Assembly (NCBI RefSeq): GCF_025766255.1
Contig: NW_026516687.1
Location: 310,001 to 374,000 of the forward strand
DNA length: 64,000 bases
Source: Zychaea mexicana
Taxonomy: Eukaryota; Mucoromycota; Mucoromycetes; Mucorales; Lichtheimiaceae
Direction of reading: 5' to 3'
The position numbers and the translations under genes were made by a program. The notes under the pieces are model-generated. The model was not told the DNA's origin and ran no database searches. It was given only the letters and a program-made list of their open reading frames with translations. The first letter of the stretch is position 1. Each line of letters begins with the position of its first letter. Below, piece by piece: positions 60,009-64,000 of this stretch.

Positions 60009-61004
60009 ATGCGTGAAGCACTTATTGCAATATGTGCTGCCATTACGCTTTTTTACCTCATCTCGGCAAAAAGAGCGGGCAAACAAAGATTACGAGCATT
60101 ACCTGCGGACAAGGAGCGCGTTATGCTTATCGGTTGCAGTTCAGGCATAGGCAGAGATCTTGCGCTCAAGTATGCTGCACGTGGCGCCAAACTTGCCCTG
60201 TTTGCACGGAGACAAGCACTCATTGATTCATTACGACAAGAATGTGAACAGGCTGGGTCGACTAATGTAGTTACCATTGCCGGGGACATTACTCAAACAA
60301 GTGATTTGGAACGCCTCGTGGAAGCGACAAAACGCACACTCGATGGAGTGGACACTGTGGTTTTCTGTGCCGGACTCATTTCTGTACGACCGTTCATGGA
60401 TGCGAGTGGGATCAAAGTTGTTCATTCACAACAGTCACCGTCCTCAGGGCACTTTTCCGTCAAACTCCTACAAGATACATCATCGTCATCATCGTCAACA
60501 ACAACATCTATAGACGAAGCCTTAGAACATATCACCGATGTAAACTATATGGCACCAGTCCGCCTTTGTCGGCTTGTGCTCCCCATGCTCATCGAAACAT
60601 CTGTTGCGCCCAATATCATGATCATGTCATCGTTGGCAGGTAAAGTCGGTGCGCCTACTCGTGCCTTGTATGCTGGATCAAAGCATGCTCTTCATGGCTT
60701 CTTTGACTCGTTGCGGGTTGAAGTTGAGCGCTACAATGTCCACATCGGGATCATTTGCCCAGGAACGGTCGATACGGAACTACGAAATTCGGCTGTGGAT
60801 ATCGGCAAAGGTGATGGACAAGCCATAGCAGGATCGACACGCGGCAAGCTGTCTTCGAGTGCTGTCGCTCGCCGGACATTGGATGCGTCCGATCGCCGAG
60901 AAAGAGAAGTTTTTATACCTGCACTATTCGGCTACGTTGCTATCTGGGCCAAGCTGCTGGCGAGTAGATGGGTCGATTGGGCTGCCAAAAAGAAATACAG
61001 CTAG
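60009..61004 (+). CDS. Membrane short-chain dehydrogenase/reductase
   Basis: A single exon of 331 residues. A hydrophobic N-terminal segment (ALIAICAAITLFYLISA, residues 4-20) is followed by basic residues, a typical ER signal anchor. The Rossmann domain has the cofactor motif GCSSGIG (42-48, a Cys in place of the first Thr position), GDITQTSDLERLV, VFCAGLIS in place of NNAG, and the active-site YAGSK (Tyr221, Lys225) after IMSSLAGKVG. The C-terminus has CPGTVDTELRNS and a second hydrophobic stretch near ALFGYVAIWAKLL. The family, including 11-beta-hydroxysteroid dehydrogenase and DHRS7-like enzymes, uses NAD(P) with lipid-type alcohols or ketones. The substrate is unknown. A Ser/Thr insert (SSSSSSTTTS) enlarges the loop before the dimer helix. 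The start is the first Met, directly before the anchor. Confidence 0.85.
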   Translation: MREALIAICAAITLFYLISAKRAGKQRLRALPADKERVMLIGCSSGIGRDLALKYAARGAKLALFARRQALIDSLRQECEQAGSTNVVTIAGDITQTSDLERLVEATKRTLDGVDTVVFCAGLISVRPFMDASGIKVVHSQQSPSSGHFSVKLLQDTSSSSSSTTTSIDEALEHITDVNYMAPVRLCRLVLPMLIETSVAPNIMIMSSLAGKVGAPTRALYAGSKHALHGFFDSLRVEVERYNVHIGIICPGTVDTELRNSAVDIGKGDGQAIAGSTRGKLSSSAVARRTLDASDRREREVFIPALFGYVAIWAKLLASRWVDWAAKKKYS

Positions 61005-61251
61005 CTTACCATGTATGTGTCATACCATGACTACAGCAACAACAATAATAATAATGCTATAAGCATAGTTTACGAAAAAGTAAATCAAAAAAGTTGAAGT
61101 GAAAGCCTGGATGGACTCCTCATCCACCCCCATCTAAAGAATAACTCCTTATTTTAAGTTCCACCGAGTAATCAACAATTTATGCTCCTTTTCACTCTCT
61201 CGTTCACTCTCTCGTTTCTTTTTCGGTTTTCCTCTTCTTGCTTCCTCATAC

Positions 61252-61737
61252 ATGTACAAAGCTTTCTTTGCATTCTGCATACTATACGGGTGTTGTACTG
61301 AGTTAGCAGTAGTTGTACTCGCACAACAACAGCAGCAGCAGCAGCAGCAACCTACAAATGATCAGTCACCACACTCCACGACTACAGCAGCTATCAGCAC
61401 ACCAGAGCATACATCTGCAACAGCTTCAGCAACACCGACACCGACTCCTCTGACTTCTAGCAGTAGCGACGATGATGAACAGCACGGTTTCAATTCTTCA
61501 CAATCGACTACAACAACCTCGGTATTGACGCATCTCTCGATGCCCTCACGTGCTGCTAGTTCTTCCACATTATCCAGTTTCCATCCGTCACCATCAGCAC
61601 CGTATCCGGATGATTCTGTTGGCAAATATGGTCCATTGCATGTTTCTGGCGCAAACAGCCCCAGCATATTTTACCAGGGCATTGTTGCTCTGATCCTTCT
61701 CGTCTCTTCTACGTTTTTGCTCGTGTCAAAATTGTGA
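61252..61737 (+). CDS. Secreted Ser/Thr-rich protein, GPI-anchor candidate
   Basis: 161 residues in one exon. The N-terminal signal peptide is MYKAFFAFCILYGC and onward to VVVLAQ, followed by poly-Gln and a long Ser/Thr/Pro region suited to O-glycosylation. The C-terminus is a small-residue stretch (VSGANSPS), a short spacer and a hydrophobic tail IVALILLVSSTFLLVSKL, the layout of a GPI attachment signal. It is probably a cell-wall or plasma-membrane surface protein; no enzymatic domain is present. Because it lies between two housekeeping-type genes with ordinary spacing, it is likely a real gene. A single-span membrane protein is the alternative. Confidence 0.65.
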   Translation: MYKAFFAFCILYGCCTELAVVVLAQQQQQQQQQPTNDQSPHSTTTAAISTPEHTSATASATPTPTPLTSSSSDDDEQHGFNSSQSTTTTSVLTHLSMPSRAASSSTLSSFHPSPSAPYPDDSVGKYGPLHVSGANSPSIFYQGIVALILLVSSTFLLVSKL

Positions 61738-62139
61738 TCTCTCTTTCTTTTTTTTAATCTAACCCTCAAACTCCCTTTTGGCATATTCTTCTTTCCCGCA
61801 TTCAGAATCTTCCCCCCACCCCACGCAGCTCCTCTTCTTAGCATGTTCCGCATACGAAAGTATTGCAAGTTTCTTCCAACCCCTTTTCACTCTTCAGCTA
61901 TGTAGCCAATATGTTGTCCAAATTCGTACACCCATCCACACGCACATCATATCAAATATGTAGTAGTAATAGTAGCACGTTGTTCAATTTGCTTTTCTTT
62001 TTGAGTAACGCGCATTACATGAATGAAGGTTATATAATGAAACATATTGAATTAGAGATAAAGAACGTAATATATGTACAAGCAAAGGTAAACATAATAA
62101 ATACACCACAGTCAGTCGCAAGGTATGCCTCTGTAATTG

Positions 62140-64000
62140 TTATTGATACTGTTGCTGCTGTTGCCGATATACTGACGGGGAACACATCAATGCTTCGACG
62201 TAGGTTCGAAACTTGATCACCTCATGCAGTAGATATTGCATTTTACGCTCCCAGTTGTCGAGTGCCTTGGATTTTTTCAAGTCGCGGTCCTTGTTGTTAT
62301 ACCCTGCGAACTATAGGCAGAATTCAGCAAAGGTTAACAAAAACACTGTATGTGGTTGTTGAAAGCGGTACAAGAAAATAACAAGAAGATGTACCCTTTT
62401 GTATATGCTTTCTCGCACTGCTCGATGATCTTTGATCTCTTGTTGCAAGAATGCGATATGCTTCTTCAACACAATCGTTTTTTCTGTTTCGGACAGCTGA
62501 CTGGCTATCATAGACGGTGAAGGCGGCGTCCAGTCCGATATCACAATGTCGATAGAACAATCAATATTGGTGTTGCTGCTGTTGTCGGCACCACTGCTAT
62601 CATTATTACTGTCGCTATTGTTATACACGAATGAATTGCCTATGTTGCTACTATGCCACCAGCCGTAGTCAAGATTGCAAATTGCGCCCGGCATCGCCTC
62701 TTTGCTTAGCAATGCGGCCCAATAATTGCAACAAGTCACCCAAGCTACCGTCGATTCCGCGTCCACTGATTCAAACAGCCAAACCGCTCCATCAGCAGTC
62801 TGTAAGCTAAAAACATGGCGTCGTCCGCCATGCCAGCCCGGTGGTGGCAGAGTATTTGCAATCGAGTGTTTCAGATCAATTGTTTGTACTAGCGCAGCGC
62901 GACGATCCTTTTCGGTCCTTTTGGCACTGTTATTGTTGTTGTTGCTGCTGCTGCCAGTGCTAGCGCACAGTATATTCTGCTACAATTCAGGAACGAGTCA
63001 GCAAACTAATAATACATGCACATCCTCCCGCATTTTTGTTTTTTGATTGTTGTTTGTTTGCTTGCTTTTATTTTATTTCGTTTTGTTTTTGCATTGTTAT
63101 CCAAAATAAAATAGCAGCTCTGATGGTCTTACCTCGCGCTCATAATAAGAATCGTGAATAGTGTGAGAGTAGCCACCCCATATACTTTTTCGCTTTTGCT
63201 CCTTTGCGGTTGCAGAAGAAGACGGCGGTGGTCGACATAGATCGGCTTTCCCTCCATGCACAACGAGAAAACAAGGTTGCCAAGCTCGGTGTCGCGCTTT
63301 TTTTGTCGCGTGTTCCATGATGTGTTTCTGCATAACAATCCCTTCCTTGCGCATTCTAATATTGGGGGAACCAGTAGAGGAGGTGGTGATGTTCGTTGCT
63401 TCACAACCTCTGTTATCAAGGGCATATATCGATGGGTCGGTAGGTGAATGCGACAGCCTTCTTTTCTGTTTCAGCAAAGAAATGTCGTCAAGAGCACCAG
63501 ATAACCCTGCCAAGGGTAACAGCAGTGATTGGCCTCGACGACGTCGCAGTAGGGCTTTATTGCTGCTGCTGCTGTCAATGTTATTACTTGATGGGGATGC
63601 TGTGTTTCTGTCCGTCTGATCGTGGGTTGATGCTGATGCTCGTTTCATTCGGTTGTTTTGGATGATTTGGTTTCCTTTGACAGATATGTAAAGATCCTAT
63701 AAAGAGATACCGTCATCAGGGCATAATCCCTGAGTTACATACTGTTTCTATAACTTTTTAATCCAAAGCTGCTTTAATATAACCAACCTTCAAAAGATTC
63801 TCCATGTCTTCTGACCATGATCGCTGCTCATCGATCAATCCAAATCGAGTGTTATTGGTACTGCTGTTTTGCTGCTCGGTATCGTTATTGCTGTTGTCAA
63901 TCTCATTATTGTTACTGACTACCCAGTTCTGTTTACTGGATGATGGCTGCTGTCTGTGTGCTTCATTATGTGTAGTGAGGGTTCCAGGTGACGGTATGCT
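62140..64000 (-). CDS. Second PH-domain protein of fungal Sec7-PH type, 3' part
   Basis: The gene runs off the right edge. Visible minus-strand exons, in transcription order: 64000-63788, 63696-63133, 62979-62395 and 62310-62140, all in frame. The order is WSEDMENLLKDLYISVKGNQII, a Ser-rich linker, KEGIVMQKHIMEHATKKARHR and WQPCFLVVHGG as the first strands of a PH domain, then a Ser/Asn insert. Next come ANTLPPPGWHGGRRHVFSLQ and ESVDAESTVAWVTCCNYWAAL (the end of the PH domain), DWTPPSPSMIASQLSETEK, and a helical end LDNWERKMQYLLHEVIKFRTY. This architecture after a Sec7 domain is that of fungal Arf exchange factors of the Syt1 group. The Sec7 part itself would lie beyond the window and is not seen, so the name is by analogy. 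Confidence 0.75.

Overview
The window looks like nuclear DNA of a Mucorales-type fungus (Mucoromycota). The reasons are short GT-AG introns of about 50-130 bp in nearly every gene, AT-rich spacers, many CT/GA, poly-Ser, poly-Gln, poly-Asn and poly-His tracts, and gene families typical of these moulds (Sec7-PH Arf exchange factors, a PP2A B'' subunit, PAS-kinase relics, Tc1/mariner remnants with a Mucorales flavour). The species cannot be fixed from the sequence alone. All exon joins below were worked out by eye from splice sites and reading frame.

Left part (1-16.4 kb). The window opens in the 3' half of a CLASP-like microtubule protein (+). It is followed by a structurally complete PIF/Harbinger DNA transposon of 2,965 bp with matched inverted ends, a TAA target duplication, a Myb/SANT-like accessory gene (+) and a DDE transposase gene (-). 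Next come a Sec7-PH Arf-GEF (+), a small 99-residue membrane protein (+) and a five-exon alpha/beta hydrolase of the hormone-sensitive-lipase family (+). A 4 kb gene-poor tract then holds a decayed 18S rRNA fragment between two near-identical 26-bp direct repeats. The tract ends at an eight-exon RFC clamp-loader subunit (-).

Middle part (16.4-43 kb). This holds fragments of a GATA-type finger and of a kinase, a small hypothetical gene (-), a ten-exon PP2A B'' regulatory subunit (-), a frameshifted PAS-kinase-like pseudogene (-), a gene-poor tract with two head-to-head degenerate Tc1/mariner copies, EMC2 (+) with a GC-AG intron, an isopentenyl phosphate kinase (-) and a low-complexity 499-residue ORF (+).

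Right part (43-64 kb). A 12 kb gene-poor tract contains one plausible ORF (-), a degenerate hexanucleotide array, a pair of 140-bp-spaced repeats and a 179-bp mariner-like MITE. A compact gene cluster follows: bifunctional PFK-2/FBPase-2 (+), an orphan two-exon protein (+), a membrane SDR (+), a GPI-anchor candidate (+), and a second, unrelated-looking Sec7-PH type gene (-) running off the right edge.

The genes do not form a pathway cluster. They are housekeeping functions: microtubule ends, Arf/membrane traffic, DNA replication, PP2A signalling, ER membrane insertion, isoprenoid phosphate recycling and glycolytic control. They are separated by transposon-rich spacers. The most notable content is the apparently intact Harbinger element. 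Nothing in the window is clearly an undescribed multi-gene system.
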